Below, in pieces: positions 39,872-50,691 of a stretch of 64,000 nt of DNA. Numbering within the stretch: the stretch's first letter is position 1; every line of letters begins with the position of its first letter. Position numbers and translations under genes: made by a program. The DNA is from Streptococcus macacae NCTC 11558 (GTDB taxonomy: Bacteria; Bacillota; Bacilli; Lactobacillales; Streptococcaceae): contig NZ_AEUW02000001.1 in assembly GCF_000187995.2 (NCBI RefSeq), forward strand, positions 310,001 through 374,000. The letters run 5' to 3'. The notes under the pieces are model-generated. The model was given only the letters and a program-made list of their open reading frames with translations, was not told where the DNA came from and did not search any database.

Positions 39872-40233
39872 ATGATACCTTCAAAAAAATCACTTTATCT
39901 AAGTTATGGATATTTATTTAGTCTGAGGCTAAGCAAAAATTCATCCAGTATTTCTGTTTTGGCCTAAACTCTTGGCGCAGTGGTTGGCTGGTTTTCCTTT
40001 TGCCACAAGGCCAAAGCGGAAAATCTAGCCAACTGTGCGGGGGTGGGAATACGAACCAAAATTTTCAATTTTTGGGTTCTTTCCCACTCCCTTCAGTTTT
40101 TTCAAAAAATACAGCGGTTAAGATTATTATTTTTGGCATTTTTATAGCTGAATCTATCTTAGTCATTACATTTTGCTGGAAAGATTTTGTAAAAATCTTC
40201 AAAGGCATTGTCGATTTTATGAAAAATAAATAG
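39872..40233 (+). pseudogene. Possible small membrane/immunity gene split by a repeat
   Basis: ATG 39872 opens MIPSKKSLYLSYGYLF and is then interrupted by the repeat at ~39926–40092 with a stop. After the repeat a frame resumes (FSKNTAVKIIIFGIFIAES…) with one membrane helix and a basic end, stopping at 40233. The two pieces could be one former small membrane protein next to the bacteriocin gene, i.e. an immunity protein. The join is inferred; I do not recognise a family. Confidence 0.3.
39926..40092. repeat. Dispersed intergenic element, ~167 bp
   Basis: Left end GAGGCTAAGCAAAAA and right end TTTCCCACTCCC mirror the element at 9445–9670; shared inner blocks are GGCGCAGTGGTTGG and CAACTGTGCGGGGGTGG. 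An inner inverted repeat CCAAAATTTTCAATTTTTGG is present. Sits inside a probable small gene. From 40234 to 40670 I see only a GGCC…GGCC hairpin with a T-run near 40315–40342. Confidence 0.6.
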
Positions 40234-40670
40234 AGAAGCAATGCTTGTCAGCTTTAGTGCTGCAAATCTAAGTTCAATGTCAGCTGTAATGGGATGCCTT
40301 ATCTTAACATCTGGGGAGGCCTTCTGGCCTTCTCTTTTTTTGATGTCCCAAGTGATGAGGAATTTTAGTTTAACATTTTTAAGCTCCTTAAGATTTCCAG
40401 ACTGTAAATCTGGAAACTTTCATGAAAGAGTAATGTAAGCGCTTTTATTTAAAAGAGAAAAATGCTATAATAATAATGAAAAATAACGTTAATGTTATGA
40501 CAGAGAGCTGTTTATGCTTGTTATGAATGACTGCTTGCACAGTCAAATCCGAAAAAGAGAACCAACATGTTTAAAAAGCCTTCAAATTTGAAATGAGTCA
40601 AATGGACTTGGAATATGAAAGAGGCAGCCCTTTCATTTCTAAAAAATTGATGGTCAAGGGGGGAATTACC

Positions 40671-41288
40671 ATGTTATTAGTCAAACAAATAAACAGCAGC
40701 TTAATGCAATTATTAGCTGTTTTAGTGATTTCTTATATTGTGTATCGCCTGTCACCGGAAAAATCAAGGCTGCGATTTAGCCAGTGGATTGGTTTGGTAA
40801 AGACAAAAATCCGTTGGGGATACTGCTGTGTCATTGGTTTTTCTTACTTCATTGTAGGATTTCTTATAGCATATTATCTGTACAGCAGTCATCTGGTTCA
40901 AAATACTAGCGTGATGGGGCGTTCTTATCAGGCAACGGGTTTTAGTATTGAAACAATCTTAATTATTTTAATTTGGGCTATTGTTCAAACGTCACTGACA
41001 GAAGAAATTCTCTTTCGTGCCTGCCTGCGCAAGCTTTCTGCGAGATTTTTAGGTAAGAGAGGCGGCAACATCCTACAAGCTCTTTTGTTTGCCGCTCTTC
41101 ATCTCCTGATTTTAAGCTCTTATGATTTGCTCCCAATGTTGATGATCTTTGCTATGACTTTCTCTATTGCTTATGCTTTGGGCTGGTTAGTTTCTAGCAA
41201 TTCAAAAGAAAGCATTATGGAGACATGGCTGATACATGCTGTGACCAATATCCTTTCACAAGGGTTGATTTTAGCCTTTTTGATCTGA
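40671..41288 (+). CDS. CPBP (CAAX-like) intramembrane metalloprotease
   Basis: 205 residues from ATG 40671, where CAAGGGGGG gives the ribosome site; upstream in-frame ATGs lack one. Six or so hydrophobic segments. CPBP motif 1 is TEEILFRACLRK, and the second motif appears as FAALHLL. Such proteins process prenylated-like substrates or give bacteriocin self-immunity in streptococci; the adjacent bacteriocin-like gene fits the second role, by inference only. Confidence 0.8.
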   Translation: MLLVKQINSSLMQLLAVLVISYIVYRLSPEKSRLRFSQWIGLVKTKIRWGYCCVIGFSYFIVGFLIAYYLYSSHLVQNTSVMGRSYQATGFSIETILIILIWAIVQTSLTEEILFRACLRKLSARFLGKRGGNILQALLFAALHLLILSSYDLLPMLMIFAMTFSIAYALGWLVSSNSKESIMETWLIHAVTNILSQGLILAFLI

Positions 41289-41451
41289 TTATCTTATACG
41301 GCGCAGCTAGAAGGCTGACGTCATCGCCTTAAACAGAAATAAAGTGTCGGTATATGCTTTGCTAAAGAATAGTAATGGCAATATTTCGGGCTTATAGCTA
41401 TTTGCTTGATGGTTTTTCTTATAACTAGGCTATACTTAATCTATTTGGGAC

Positions 41452-41480
41452 TTGCAATATTCAGAATTTTCTTGTAAAAT
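41452..41480 (+). promoter_or_regulatory. Histidine operon promoter
   Basis: TTGCAA (41452–41457), 17 bp, TAAAAT (41475–41480). Transcription should begin near 41487, just before the T-box leader. The stretch 41289–41451 shows nothing else. Confidence 0.75.
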
Positions 41481-41486
41481 AAAGAA

Positions 41487-41743
41487 AATAGTAAATCAGT
41501 GAGAGAAAAAATCTGAGTCATCAAAGACAGAGAGTATGGAGGCTGAAAACATACATTAGACTCAGATGACACCTTCTTGAGTGCAGATGCCAAATTTTGA
41601 TAAAAAAAGTAGTGTCTGACGGTTGATTCTCGTTACGAATCGGAGTTTCAAACTCCCTGAGGGCAGTCTTGGCGACAGGCTGCTAAATGAAGGTGGAACC
41701 ACGTCTTGAGCGTCCTTGCAAGTTTTTTGCGAGGGCGCTTTTT
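41487..41743 (+). promoter_or_regulatory. T-box riboswitch (histidine-specific)
   Basis: Stem I arms CTGAGTC (41513–41519) and GACTCAG (41559–41565) are only ~53 nt end to end. Two CAT triplets (41550–41552 and 41554–41556) near the 3' arm are His-codon specifier candidates. The T-box core AAGGTGGAACCACG is at 41690–41703, followed by a terminator GCGTCCTTGCAA/TTGCGAGGGCGC (41710–41738) with a T-run. Uncharged tRNA-His should favour the antiterminator and switch the operon on. Confidence 0.88.
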
Positions 41744-41767
41744 GCAGTGCTTGTTGAGAGGTGATAT

Positions 41768-42817
41768 ATGATAAGAGGATTAAGAAAAATTGAACCTTAT
41801 ACTGCAGGTGTACAGCCTGCCAAAGAGAAGATGATTAAGTTAAATACTAATGAAAATGCTTATGGCGCCAGTCCTAAGGTTCATGAGGCTTTGGCAAGTT
41901 TTGATGCTGATCGTTTACGCAAGTATTCGACATTGGATCAAGCTGACTTGCGTTTTGCCTTGGCGGATAATTTACAGGTCAGACCTGAGCAATTGATGAT
42001 TGCTAATGGTTCAGATGATGTTTTATCCATCGCCTTCTTGGCCTTTTTCAATAATGATGAGCCTGTCCTTTTTCCAGATTTAACCTATGGTTTTTATAAG
42101 GTTTGGGCAGACCTTTATGGGGTTAACTATCATGAAGTGCCTTTGGCTGAGGATTTCACCATTCAAACAGAGGATTACTTGGCTGATAATGGCGGTATTA
42201 TCTTAACCAATCCCAATGCTCCGACAGGCATTTATAAACCGCTTGCGGAGATTGAAGCTATTCTCAAGGCTAATCAGGATACTGTGGTTATTGTTGATGA
42301 AGCTTATATTAATTTTGGCGGACAATCGGCCATCCCTTTACTGGATAAATATGATAATCTCGTTATTACAAGAACTTTTTCTAAGGATGCTGCTTTAGCT
42401 GGCTTGCGCGTTGGTTATGCAATTGCTAATGAAGCTTTGATTGCTGTTATGAATGCTGTTAAACATTCCATTAATCCTTATTCTGTGGATTTGTTGGCTG
42501 AAAAACTAGCAAGAGCAGCAGTTGAAGATTGGGCTTACTATCAAGTAAATGCTAAAAAAATTCAAAAAACCCGATCTTGGTTTTCTGAACAATTACTCCG
42601 GCGAGGTTTTGATGTTCTACCTAGTCAGGCCAATTTTGTTTTGGCCAAACCAAATGACCTTGCAGCAGACAAGCTGTTTAAAGGTTTAGAAGCTAGAAAT
42701 ATCTATGTGCGCTATTTTCCAAAGGTAGAGCGGATTAAGGATTATTTACGTATTTCGATAGGAAAACAAGAAGAAATGAAAGCGGTCATTAAGGCCATTG
42801 AGGAAATACAAAGATGA
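41768..42817 (+). CDS. hisC: Histidinol-phosphate aminotransferase
   Basis: 349 residues; class II-like PLP aminotransferase. NPNAPTG near residue 150, [12 protein letters not shown], and PLP-lysine motif [18 protein letters not shown] with Lys206. Converts imidazole-acetol phosphate to histidinol phosphate. First gene after the T-box; its stop overlaps hisZ by 4 nt. Confidence 0.95.
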   Translation: MIRGLRKIEPYTAGVQPAKEKMIKLNTNENAYGASPKVHEALASFDADRLRKYSTLDQADLRFALADNLQVRPEQLMIANGSDDVLSIAFLAFFNNDEPVLFPDLTYGFYKVWADLYGVNYHEVPLAEDFTIQTEDYLADNGGIILTNPNAPTGIYKPLAEIEAILKANQDTVVIVDEAYINFGGQSAIPLLDKYDNLVITRTFSKDAALAGLRVGYAIANEALIAVMNAVKHSINPYSVDLLAEKLARAAVEDWAYYQVNAKKIQKTRSWFSEQLLRRGFDVLPSQANFVLAKPNDLAADKLFKGLEARNIYVRYFPKVERIKDYLRISIGKQEEMKAVIKAIEEIQR

Positions 42818-43788
42818 AGAAAACAAGTTTACCAGTTGGTATGCATGATAAGCTTTTTAAGCGAGCGCGTGTCATGTATGAGATTGAACGAGACATTAGT
42901 GATCTTTTGATTGAACAAGGCTTTAATCGAATTGAGACACCGACTCTGGAACATTTTGAAGTTTTTACGGATGAGGTGTCATCGGAACATTACCATCTTT
43001 TTGATAAAAAAGGGAGTCTCCTTAGCCTGCGTCCTGATATCACCAGTCAGATCGGACGTGTCATTGCTTCGACACGTGTTAAAACACCCATTAAGTTTTC
43101 TTATTCGGGCAAGGTTTTCAAGTATAATGAAGAGCTTCGCGGCTTGGCTAATGAGCATACTCAGGCAGGTGTTGAGATTGTCGGCTATGAGGCCAAGTCA
43201 GCTATAAAAGATGCTCTGCTGTCAGCCAAAGATGCTTTGAAAGTTAGTGGTTTAAAAAATTATAAATTTGAATTTTCCCATGCCCATGTCTTACAAACGA
43301 TTTTTGAGAACTTAGATATTCCTGAGACGGGCAAAAAAGACTTAGCTGTTTTCATTCAGGATAAAAATATCACGGGACTTAATGAATTCACCTATCAGTA
43401 TCCTAGTGAATTTGACGCCTTAATCAGACAGCTCCCCTTTCTTTTTGGGGAAAGTCAGCAAGTTTTAAAAAAAGCGCGGCAATTGACTGCTAATAAGATG
43501 ATTTTATCAGCCCTGGCTGACTTAGAAGACTTATTGCAGGAGCTGACAGCTTCATTGCCAGAAGTCACCATAGATTTGGCACAAATTGCCAGTATGCCTT
43601 ATTATACAGGGCTTATGTTCAAAGTCTTTGGTGATAAGATTCCAGATGCTTTTGTATCAGGCGGCCGCTATGATAAGCTGTTTGAACGTTTTGGAGCTAA
43701 AGAATTAACAGCTATTGGCTGGACACTGGATATTGATAGCGTTTATCAGGCTATTCATGATGCTATTGCTTTTAGGAGAGAATTATGA
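42814..43788 (+). CDS. hisZ: ATP phosphoribosyltransferase regulatory subunit
   Basis: 324 residues, a HisRS-like catalytic-core paralogue without the anticodon-binding domain. Class II motifs are recognisable ([39 protein letters not shown]). Required with the short HisG to form the hetero-octameric enzyme; binds histidine for feedback. Overlaps hisG by 4 nt. Confidence 0.93.
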   Translation: MKKTSLPVGMHDKLFKRARVMYEIERDISDLLIEQGFNRIETPTLEHFEVFTDEVSSEHYHLFDKKGSLLSLRPDITSQIGRVIASTRVKTPIKFSYSGKVFKYNEELRGLANEHTQAGVEIVGYEAKSAIKDALLSAKDALKVSGLKNYKFEFSHAHVLQTIFENLDIPETGKKDLAVFIQDKNITGLNEFTYQYPSEFDALIRQLPFLFGESQQVLKKARQLTANKMILSALADLEDLLQELTASLPEVTIDLAQIASMPYYTGLMFKVFGDKIPDAFVSGGRYDKLFERFGAKELTAIGWTLDIDSVYQAIHDAIAFRREL

Positions 43789-44432
43789 CCGAACAATTAA
43801 CCATTGCTCTAACAAAAGGGCGCATTGAAAAAGATACCGTCAAGCTTCTTGAAAGAGCAGGTTTTGATATGTCTTTTATGGCGGATAAGGGACGAAATCT
43901 TATCTTTGAAAGTCCTGATAAGCGTTTTCGTTTTCTCTTGGTCAAGGCAGCTGATGTGACGACCTATGTCCGCCACGGTGTGGCTGATATCGGTGTTGTG
44001 GGAAAAGATGTTTTGATTGAGCATCCAACAGGCTATTTGGAAATTCTTGATCTGAATTTTGGCCTTTGCAAATTTTCAGTAGCCTCGACACCAGACTATA
44101 ATCCTAGTGATCATAAACGCAAACGAATAGCAACCAAATATCCAACAGTTGCTAGAGATTTTTTCAATCAAAAAGGCGAAGATGTAGAGATTATTTCCAT
44201 TCAGGGCAGTGTAGAAATCGCTCCTGTTATTGGTCTGGCAGATGCTATTGTTGATATTGTGGAGACAGGCAATACGCTGCTTGCTAATGGTTTGGAAGTT
44301 TTTGAAGATATTTGCCGGATCTCAGCTCGTATGATTGTCAATAAGGCCAGCCTGAAGAATAAGCCGGAATTATTGTCCTTCATCAAAAAAGTAGAAGACC
44401 TTGTTGGTGATAGAGAGGTGGCTTTTAAATGA
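43785..44432 (+). CDS. hisG: ATP phosphoribosyltransferase catalytic subunit, short form
   Basis: 215 residues, short HisG without the regulatory C-terminal domain, hence dependent on HisZ. Motifs: [26 protein letters not shown], and the PRPP-binding [14 protein letters not shown]. First step of histidine synthesis. Confidence 0.95.
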   Translation: MTEQLTIALTKGRIEKDTVKLLERAGFDMSFMADKGRNLIFESPDKRFRFLLVKAADVTTYVRHGVADIGVVGKDVLIEHPTGYLEILDLNFGLCKFSVASTPDYNPSDHKRKRIATKYPTVARDFFNQKGEDVEIISIQGSVEIAPVIGLADAIVDIVETGNTLLANGLEVFEDICRISARMIVNKASLKNKPELLSFIKKVEDLVGDREVAFK

Positions 44433-45712
44433 AACGTTTAACAGGAACCAATGATGAAATAGCTAAGATTTTATCTCAAGAGCAGCTGGAGCTTAGCAAG
44501 GAAAATTTAGATGCTGAAGCAACTGTTCGTGAGATTATTGAAAGAGTCAAGGAAGAAGGAGATGAGGCTTTACGGGCTTATTCTAAGAAATTTGATCAAG
44601 TAGAGCTCTTTGATTTGCAAGTTTCGGATCAAGCCATTAATGAAGCTTTTGACAAGATTGACAGGGATGTTTTATCGGCACTTCAAAATGCTAAGGCCAA
44701 TATTGAATCCTATCATAAGCAGCAATTAGAAACAGGCTTTGAAGATCAGCCTTCGCAAGGAGTGATTCGCGGTCAGCTTATCCGCCCGATTGAGCGCGTT
44801 GGTGTCTACGTTCCAGGCGGTACGGCAGCCTATCCTTCCTCAGTGCTCATGAATGTGCTTCCAGCTAAAATTGCAGGCGTTAAAGAAATCATCATGATAA
44901 CACCGCCGCAGAAAGACTTCAACCCAGCTATTTTAGTTGCAGCCAAAATGGCTGGTGTGGATAAGATCTATCAGGTTGGAGGCAGCCAAGGGATTGCAGC
45001 CTTAGCTTATGGCACACAAACCATTCCAAAGGTTGATAAAATTACTGGCCCTGGCAATATTTTTGTGGCAACAGCTAAGAAATTGGTTTATGGTCTCGTA
45101 GGAATTGACATGATTGCTGGACCGTCAGAGATCGGAGTGATTGCAGATGAAACAGCCCATCCTGCCTATGTGGCTGCTGATTTGCTGTCTCAGGCAGAAC
45201 ATGATGTGCGGGCTCGTGCTATTTTAGTGACTGACTCGGAAGAATTGGCTGATGCTGTAGAAGCGGAAATTGAAAGGCAGCTGCAAACATTGCCGCGTCA
45301 GACTATTGCTCGCCCGTCAATTGAAAATAATGGCCGAATCATTATTGCTCAGGATGCAGATAGCATGTTTGAACTCATGAATTTGGTGGCTCCGGAACAT
45401 CTGGAAATTGCTATGGATAAGGCATATGATTATTTAGATAAGGTTCAAAATGCCGGATCTGTTTTCCTTGGTCATTACACCAGTGAGCCTATTGGTGATT
45501 ATTATGCTGGTGCTAATCATGTCTTGCCGACAACGGCGACCAGCCGCTTTTCATCGGCACTTGGCGTTCATGATTTCATCAAGCGTATCCAGTATACTCA
45601 GTACGACCAATACGCTGTCAATCAGGCTGAAAAAGATATCACGACCCTTGCCTATGCTGAAGGGCTGCAGGCACATGCCAGAGCGATCGAGGTGAGACAT
45701 GACAAACATTAA
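44429..45712 (+). CDS. hisD: Histidinol dehydrogenase
   Basis: 427 residues, full length. Zn/NAD enzyme for the last two oxidations to histidine. Signature region [48 protein letters not shown] and [17 protein letters not shown]. Overlaps the phosphatase gene by 14 nt. Confidence 0.95.
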   Translation: MKRLTGTNDEIAKILSQEQLELSKENLDAEATVREIIERVKEEGDEALRAYSKKFDQVELFDLQVSDQAINEAFDKIDRDVLSALQNAKANIESYHKQQLETGFEDQPSQGVIRGQLIRPIERVGVYVPGGTAAYPSSVLMNVLPAKIAGVKEIIMITPPQKDFNPAILVAAKMAGVDKIYQVGGSQGIAALAYGTQTIPKVDKITGPGNIFVATAKKLVYGLVGIDMIAGPSEIGVIADETAHPAYVAADLLSQAEHDVRARAILVTDSEELADAVEAEIERQLQTLPRQTIARPSIENNGRIIIAQDADSMFELMNLVAPEHLEIAMDKAYDYLDKVQNAGSVFLGHYTSEPIGDYYAGANHVLPTTATSRFSSALGVHDFIKRIQYTQYDQYAVNQAEKDITTLAYAEGLQAHARAIEVRHDKH

Positions 45713-46355
45713 GGGACTCTTAGTTATGGATGTAGACTCAACGCTAGTACAAGAAGAGGTTATTGACTTGTTAGGAGATGAGGCTGGTCTTGGCAAGCAG
45801 GTGGCAGCTATTACTGAGCGTGCTATGCGAGGAGAGCTGGATTTTAAGCAGGCGCTAGAGGAGCGTGTGGCAGGCTTGAAGGGTTTGCCAGAAAGCATTT
45901 TTGATAAGGTTTATGCTCGCCTTCATTTCAATAAAGGCGCCAAGAAACTGGTAGCTGAACTGCATGCGCGTGGTTACAAGGTTGGTCTGGTTTCGGGCGG
46001 TTTCCATGAAACAGTTGATCGGTTAGGCAAAGAAGCAGATATTGATTATGTTAAGGCTAATCACTTGGAAGTAGCAGACGGTCTTTTAACGGGTAATACT
46101 TATGGCGATATTGTCACTAAGGAAGTTAAGCTTCAAAAACTCAAAGATTGGGCAGCTGAAAACCAACTGGAACTTAGCCAGACTATTGCTATGGGAGACG
46201 GTGCCAATGATCTGCCCATGATTCAGGCAGCAGGCATTGGCATTGCCTTTTGTGCCAAACCAATCGTGCGTGAGCAAGCGCCTTATCAAATCAACCAAGC
46301 TGATTTGTATCAAGTGATTGAAATTATAGATGCTATCAAGGAGGATGACAAATGA
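45699..46355 (+). CDS. serB: Phosphoserine phosphatase-like HAD enzyme in the his operon
   Basis: 218 residues. HAD motifs: Asp11/Asp13 in [18 protein letters not shown], Ser in GLVSGGF, and GDGANDLPM. Glu20 and Arg56 fall where archaeal phosphoserine phosphatase uses them to hold serine, so SerB activity is likely. It lies between hisD and hisB with 4–14 nt overlaps. No separate histidinol-phosphatase (HisK or HisN type) is in this operon, so a second activity on histidinol phosphate is conceivable but unsupported. Confidence 0.85.
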   Translation: MTNIKGLLVMDVDSTLVQEEVIDLLGDEAGLGKQVAAITERAMRGELDFKQALEERVAGLKGLPESIFDKVYARLHFNKGAKKLVAELHARGYKVGLVSGGFHETVDRLGKEADIDYVKANHLEVADGLLTGNTYGDIVTKEVKLQKLKDWAAENQLELSQTIAMGDGANDLPMIQAAGIGIAFCAKPIVREQAPYQINQADLYQVIEIIDAIKEDDK

Positions 46356-46936
46356 GACAAGCAAGCATAGAGCGCAATACTTTTGAAACCAAAATCAAGC
46401 TGAGTTTAAATCTAGATGCGCAAGAACCTGTTGATATCAGCACAGGTATAGGCTTCTTTGACCACATGCTGACCCTCTTTGCCCGTCATGGACGCCTGTC
46501 CTTGGTGGTCAAGGCTGATGGTGATTTGCATGTGGATAGCCACCATACGGTGGAAGATGTTGGCATTGTTCTTGGTCAAGCCTTGTGCCAGGCCTTGGGA
46601 GATAAGGCTGGTATTAACCGCTACGGGACAAGCTTTGTGCCCATGGATGAGACACTTGGTATGGCCAGTCTTGATTTGTCAGGCCGCAGCTATCTAGTCT
46701 TTGATGCTGATTTTGACAATCCCAAACTAGGCCAATTTGACACCGAATTGGTAGAAGAATTCTTCCAAGCACTTGCTTTTAATGTCCAAATGAATCTGCA
46801 CTTAAAGATTTTGCATGGCAAAAACAATCACCATAAGGCAGAAAGTTTATTTAAAGCAACTGGCCGTGCTCTTCGTGAAGCCATTACCATCAATCCAGAA
46901 ATCCATGGGGTTAATTCAACAAAAGGGATGTTATGA
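46352..46936 (+). CDS. hisB: Imidazoleglycerol-phosphate dehydratase
   Basis: 194 residues, dehydratase only, with no fused phosphatase. Mn-binding His motifs [14 protein letters not shown] and [32 protein letters not shown] near the N-terminus. One nucleotide separates its stop from hisH. Confidence 0.95.
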   Translation: MRQASIERNTFETKIKLSLNLDAQEPVDISTGIGFFDHMLTLFARHGRLSLVVKADGDLHVDSHHTVEDVGIVLGQALCQALGDKAGINRYGTSFVPMDETLGMASLDLSGRSYLVFDADFDNPKLGQFDTELVEEFFQALAFNVQMNLHLKILHGKNNHHKAESLFKATGRALREAITINPEIHGVNSTKGML

Positions 46937-46937
46937 T

Positions 46938-47546
46938 ATGAAGATTATTGTCATTGACTACGATGCGGGAAATACGGCCAATGTTCTGCGGGCACTGGAA
47001 AAAGTGGGTATCAAAGCGGAGCTGTCTGCGGACAAGTCAAAGATTTTGGCTGCTTCTGGTTTGATTTTACCAGGGGTCGGCGCTTTTCCGGCTGCTATGG
47101 CTGAACTTGAAAGAAGGGGGCTGGTGCCGGTCATCAAAGTAGCAGCAGCTGCTGGTACACCGATCTTAGGCATTTGCCTTGGGATGCAATTATTGCTTAA
47201 AAAAGGTCTGGAGCATGGTGAAACAGCTGGTCTTGGCCTTATTCCCGGACTTTGCCGAGAAATTCCTGCTAAGGCTGGCTATCCAGTTCCCCATATGGGT
47301 TGGAATGACTTGCAGGTCAAGCAGGCGTCCCCGCTGACGGCTGGTTTGCAAGATGAGTCCGTTTATTTCGTGCACAGCTATTTTACAGATGTCCCTGAAG
47401 AATATCTGGATGCAGCAGCCGATTATTCTATCCAAGTACCTGCCATGATTCATAAGAATAATGTCTACGGTGTCCAATTTCATCCTGAAAAGTCAGGAGA
47501 CGTTGGGTTGGGTATTCTCAAAAAATTTGTTGCTTTGTGTGATTAG
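46938..47546 (+). CDS. hisH: Imidazole glycerol phosphate synthase, glutaminase subunit
   Basis: 202 residues from ATG 46938; an earlier in-frame ATG lies inside hisB. Class I glutamine amidotransferase: GICLGMQLL holds the catalytic Cys, and QFHPEKSG the His/Glu. Supplies ammonia to HisF. Normally hisA follows at once; here a 443-bp spacer intervenes. Confidence 0.94.
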   Translation: MKIIVIDYDAGNTANVLRALEKVGIKAELSADKSKILAASGLILPGVGAFPAAMAELERRGLVPVIKVAAAAGTPILGICLGMQLLLKKGLEHGETAGLGLIPGLCREIPAKAGYPVPHMGWNDLQVKQASPLTAGLQDESVYFVHSYFTDVPEEYLDAAADYSIQVPAMIHKNNVYGVQFHPEKSGDVGLGILKKFVALCD

Positions 47547-47687
47547 CGCAGCTATTGCAACCGAAATGAGCAGAGAACCAGTTGACTGACTCTGACGAAA
47601 CTACTCCTTACTTAAAAGAGATATCATCAAAAAGGATTTAGCAAGATTTAATTCAGGTATTTGAATAAAACGCCATTTAATCTTAAG

Positions 47688-47756
47688 AGAATAACCACGT
47701 TATTGCTTGTTAGATAACTAAGACAGAAAGGAATTGAGTTCGAGCTAAAAGCTCGG
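47688..47756. repeat. 69-bp direct repeat, copy A, in hisH–hisA spacer
   Basis: Matches 47834–47902 with one mismatch. Contains ACAGAAAGGAATTGAG (a Shine-Dalgarno-like sequence) and the hairpin CGAGCTAAAAGCTCG. Confidence 0.85.
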
Positions 47757-47833
47757 TTACTTGAGTCAACTATTATTATAGAAAGGAAGGTTCAGTCGGA
47801 GCTTTTCGAACTGAACTCGTGCTAAAATCTAAA

Positions 47834-47902
47834 AGAATAACCATGTTATTGCTTGTTAGATAACTAAGACAGAAAGGAATTGAGTTCGAGCTAAAAGCTC
47901 GG
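47834..47902. repeat. 69-bp direct repeat, copy B, in hisH–hisA spacer
   Basis: Second copy, offset 146 bp. Between the copies is another inverted pair, GGTTCAGT with ACTGAACT (47790–47817), and after copy B a hairpin AAGGAATCAGGATTCCTT (47921–47938). No ORF of note in the 47547–47989 spacer. Confidence 0.85.
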
Positions 47903-47989
47903 AATTTAGATAAGTCGTCTAAGGAATCAGGATTCCTTGCCGCCTTCCTAAAATTCGGTCGCTTTTTAGACGCTCTCACATCTTATATT

Positions 47990-48718
47990 ATGCAAATTTT
48001 ACCAGCTATTGATATTAAAAATGGCCGTGCTGTTCGCCTTTTTAAGGGTGATTTCAAGCAGGAGACAGTTGTTAATCCAGATGTTTTGGCTCAAGCGAGG
48101 GCTTTTGCGGATGCAGGGATTCACTATATTCATGTCGTTGATTTAGATGGGGCTTTAGAAGGCAAAGCGGTTAATCGTGATTTGATTGCTGCTTTAAAAG
48201 TGGCTACAGGTTTGAAAGTTGAAGTTGGCGGCGGTATACGAACTTTAGAACAAATCCAAGACTATCTAAATGTGGGTATTGATCGCCTGATTATTGGTTC
48301 TATGGCCGTTAAAAATCCTGACTTTGTTAAAGAAGCACTTGCCAAATTTGGCAGCCATAAGATTGTTGTCGGTATTGATGCCAAAAACGGTATGGTAGCT
48401 ACAGAAGGCTGGCTGGAAACCAGCAATTTGGACTATGTCAGCCTAGCTCTAGAGATGGAAAAGATGGGGGTCAGACTCTTTGTTTATACTGATGTTGACC
48501 GTGACGGCACACTGACAGGTCCTAATTTTGCGCATTATGAAAATTTAGTGGCTCACTTGACAAGTGCCAAGGTTATTGCTTCAGGCGGCATTCATACTCT
48601 GTCGGATCTGGAACGATTAGAAAGGATTGGCCTTACCGGAACCATTGTTGGTAAAGCTTACTATAATGGTGATCTTAGTCTGAAAGATTTAAGAGAGTTT
48701 GAGGGGGAACCATGTTAA
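47990..48718 (+). CDS. hisA: ProFAR isomerase
   Basis: 242 residues, TIM barrel with N-terminal [16 protein letters not shown] (catalytic Asp) and [15 protein letters not shown] plus [12 protein letters not shown] (phosphate sites). No Shine-Dalgarno is visible before the ATG, unlike every other gene of the operon; the sequence just upstream comes from the repeat-filled spacer. Confidence 0.94.
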   Translation: MQILPAIDIKNGRAVRLFKGDFKQETVVNPDVLAQARAFADAGIHYIHVVDLDGALEGKAVNRDLIAALKVATGLKVEVGGGIRTLEQIQDYLNVGIDRLIIGSMAVKNPDFVKEALAKFGSHKIVVGIDAKNGMVATEGWLETSNLDYVSLALEMEKMGVRLFVYTDVDRDGTLTGPNFAHYENLVAHLTSAKVIASGGIHTLSDLERLERIGLTGTIVGKAYYNGDLSLKDLREFEGEPC

Positions 48719-49467
48719 AAAAACGGATTATTCCTTGCCTAGATGTCAAGGACGGGCGCGTGGTCAAAGGCGTTAATTTTGTTAATCTGACTGATGTCGG
48801 AGACCCTGTGGCTGCAGCGCGTGCTTACTATGAAGCAGGCTGTGATGAACTGGTCTTCCTAGATATCACAGCAACATCTGATAATCGCGAGACGACAGTG
48901 GACATGGTAAGGCGCGTGGCCGATCAGGTCTTTATCCCCTTTACAGTGGGCGGCGGTATTCGCTCAGTTGACGATATGAATAAAATGCTCAAGGCTGGTG
49001 CCGATAAAGTAGCTGTCAATTCATCAGCTATTGCCAATCCCCAGTTAATCAAGGACTGCGCTGAGAAATTTGGCAGCCAGTGTGTGGTGCTTGCCATTGA
49101 TGCTCGAAAAGAAGCAGATGGATCCTGGCATGTCTACGCGGCAGGAGGACGAAAAGACACAGGTATAGACCTCTTAGTCTGGGTTAAAGAAGCTATCCAG
49201 CTGGGTGCGGGTGAGATTCTCTTAACCAGTATGGATAAGGATGGCACCAAGACCGGTTTTGACTTGGATATGCTAAATGCCGTTGCCCAACTGGCTGATC
49301 TTCCCATTATCGCCTCAGGCGGTGCCGGAAATAGTGAACATATCGTGGACGTTTTTGAGAAAACGCCAGCAACTGCTGCCTTAGCAGCATCCATTTTCCA
49401 TTATGGTCAGGTTTCGATTGCAGATACCAAGAAAGCCATGCAGGAGCATGGAATTGAGGTGAGATGA
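48712..49467 (+). CDS. hisF: Imidazole glycerol phosphate synthase, cyclase subunit
   Basis: 251 residues, TIM barrel: [44 protein letters not shown] and [11 protein letters not shown]. Pairs with HisH to make imidazole glycerol phosphate and AICAR. Overlaps hisA by 7 nt and hisI by 4 nt. Confidence 0.96.
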   Translation: MLKKRIIPCLDVKDGRVVKGVNFVNLTDVGDPVAAARAYYEAGCDELVFLDITATSDNRETTVDMVRRVADQVFIPFTVGGGIRSVDDMNKMLKAGADKVAVNSSAIANPQLIKDCAEKFGSQCVVLAIDARKEADGSWHVYAAGGRKDTGIDLLVWVKEAIQLGAGEILLTSMDKDGTKTGFDLDMLNAVAQLADLPIIASGGAGNSEHIVDVFEKTPATAALAASIFHYGQVSIADTKKAMQEHGIEVR

Positions 49468-49811
49468 TGACAGAATTATCTTTAGATTTTAAAAAACAAG
49501 GCGGCCTGCTGCCGGTCATTGTGACAGACTTTCAGACTGGACAAGTCCTCATGCTGGCTTATATGAATGAAGAAGCTTATCAAAAAACGCTGGAAAGCAA
49601 AGAAATGTATTACTGGAGCCGCTCGCGTAAGGAACTCTGGCATAAAGGAGATACCAGCGGTCATTATCAATATGTCAAATCCATCAAGACCGACTGTGAC
49701 CAAGACACTCTTCTCATTGCCGTCGAACAAGTCGGTGCAGCCTGCCATACAGGAGCCTATTCTTGCTTTTTTAATGAGATTTATGAGGAGCAAATTGATG
49801 GAAAAATTTAA
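49464..49811 (+). CDS. hisI: Phosphoribosyl-AMP cyclohydrolase
   Basis: 115 residues, HisI alone (not fused to HisE). Motifs [33 protein letters not shown], and metal-binding DCDQDTLL with the Cys pair in [12 protein letters not shown]. Overlaps the next ORF by 14 nt. Confidence 0.95.
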   Translation: MMTELSLDFKKQGGLLPVIVTDFQTGQVLMLAYMNEEAYQKTLESKEMYYWSRSRKELWHKGDTSGHYQYVKSIKTDCDQDTLLIAVEQVGAACHTGAYSCFFNEIYEEQIDGKI

Positions 49812-50691
49812 TAATGAAGTTTATCAATCACTTACTTCAGACCTTATAGGAGATATTTTCTATTTAGATGGTAGATCTAATAGAGGAAAAGTATCTTCCA
49901 TTCGACAGTATACTGAAATAATTATACGACGGATATTAAATTATCCGCAAAAAGACAGGCTTACTATTGGGAATCGTAAAATTCAATCTAAAATAAAATC
50001 TTACTCTTCAAATCCGCTACTGCAAGATTCTATAGAAATTATCTTGAATAATGGAAATTCTAGTTCTCATACCCAAATAGTGGAGTCTCCTACTGATGAG
50101 GATGTAGAAAAAGTTATTGATGCACTATTTAAACTATATGCTTTCTTGCTAGTAGACTATTTTGAAAAATATGAGTTCGGTTCCAATAATAAGGTTATGA
50201 CTTTATTTTCAATACTTCCACCAATTATACGCTGGATTACATTAGATTATTTATTTAAACAAGATAATACAAATAATGCCGTTATTGATAAGTTAGCACT
50301 TGCTACTTTAAAAGCTTATGATAAAGAAACAGCATTAAATTGGATAGAAGAAAATAAAGATTTATTGATCAAACGGTCTAGTATCAAAGACAGCGATGAT
50401 ATTAGAAAAATTATAGAATTTGTAGGTGTTGAAAATTTACCTATATTTATAAATAAAACAATGTATGATGTTTGTATAGAAAAAATAAATTTAATCAATC
50501 AGCAAGTTGAACAAAACGGCAGATTATATACAAATTTTGAGGAAGCTATTGACTTTTATAAAGAAAATGGGAAAATTGATGATATCTCTGAAGAAATAAT
50601 GGAATTCAATTCAATAATGGAATTTTTATATTTAGGTAGAAAAAATACTATAAGTGAAAATAAAAAAATTAGGGATGGTAAATTATGCTAG
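49798..50691 (+). CDS. Unknown protein inserted between hisI and hisE
   Basis: 297 residues from ATG 49798 with GAGGAG seven bases upstream. No membrane segment or signal peptide; helical, rich in Ile, Asn, Lys and Glu. An N-terminal stretch [18 protein letters not shown] faintly recalls DUF4145-type domains found in restriction and abortive-infection proteins, but I would not assign it. It is plainly more A+T-rich than the his genes around it, which suggests acquisition. Yet it overlaps hisI by 14 nt and hisE by 7 nt, so it is co-translated with the operon. Confidence 0.7.
   Translation: MEKFNNEVYQSLTSDLIGDIFYLDGRSNRGKVSSIRQYTEIIIRRILNYPQKDRLTIGNRKIQSKIKSYSSNPLLQDSIEIILNNGNSSSHTQIVESPTDEDVEKVIDALFKLYAFLLVDYFEKYEFGSNNKVMTLFSILPPIIRWITLDYLFKQDNTNNAVIDKLALATLKAYDKETALNWIEENKDLLIKRSSIKDSDDIRKIIEFVGVENLPIFINKTMYDVCIEKINLINQQVEQNGRLYTNFEEAIDFYKENGKIDDISEEIMEFNSIMEFLYLGRKNTISENKKIRDGKLC

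Noticed and set aside
40241..40438. Possible 65-aa ORF after the bacteriocin spot
   Set aside because: It runs through a GGCC hairpin with a T-run, has no ribosome site of note and no recognisable protein pattern.
45699..46355. HAD gene in the his operon as a new histidinol-phosphate phosphatase
   Set aside because: Glu20 and Arg56 sit where phosphoserine phosphatases bind serine and the whole N-terminal pattern is SerB-like, so SerB is the simpler call. I left the alternative as a remark only.
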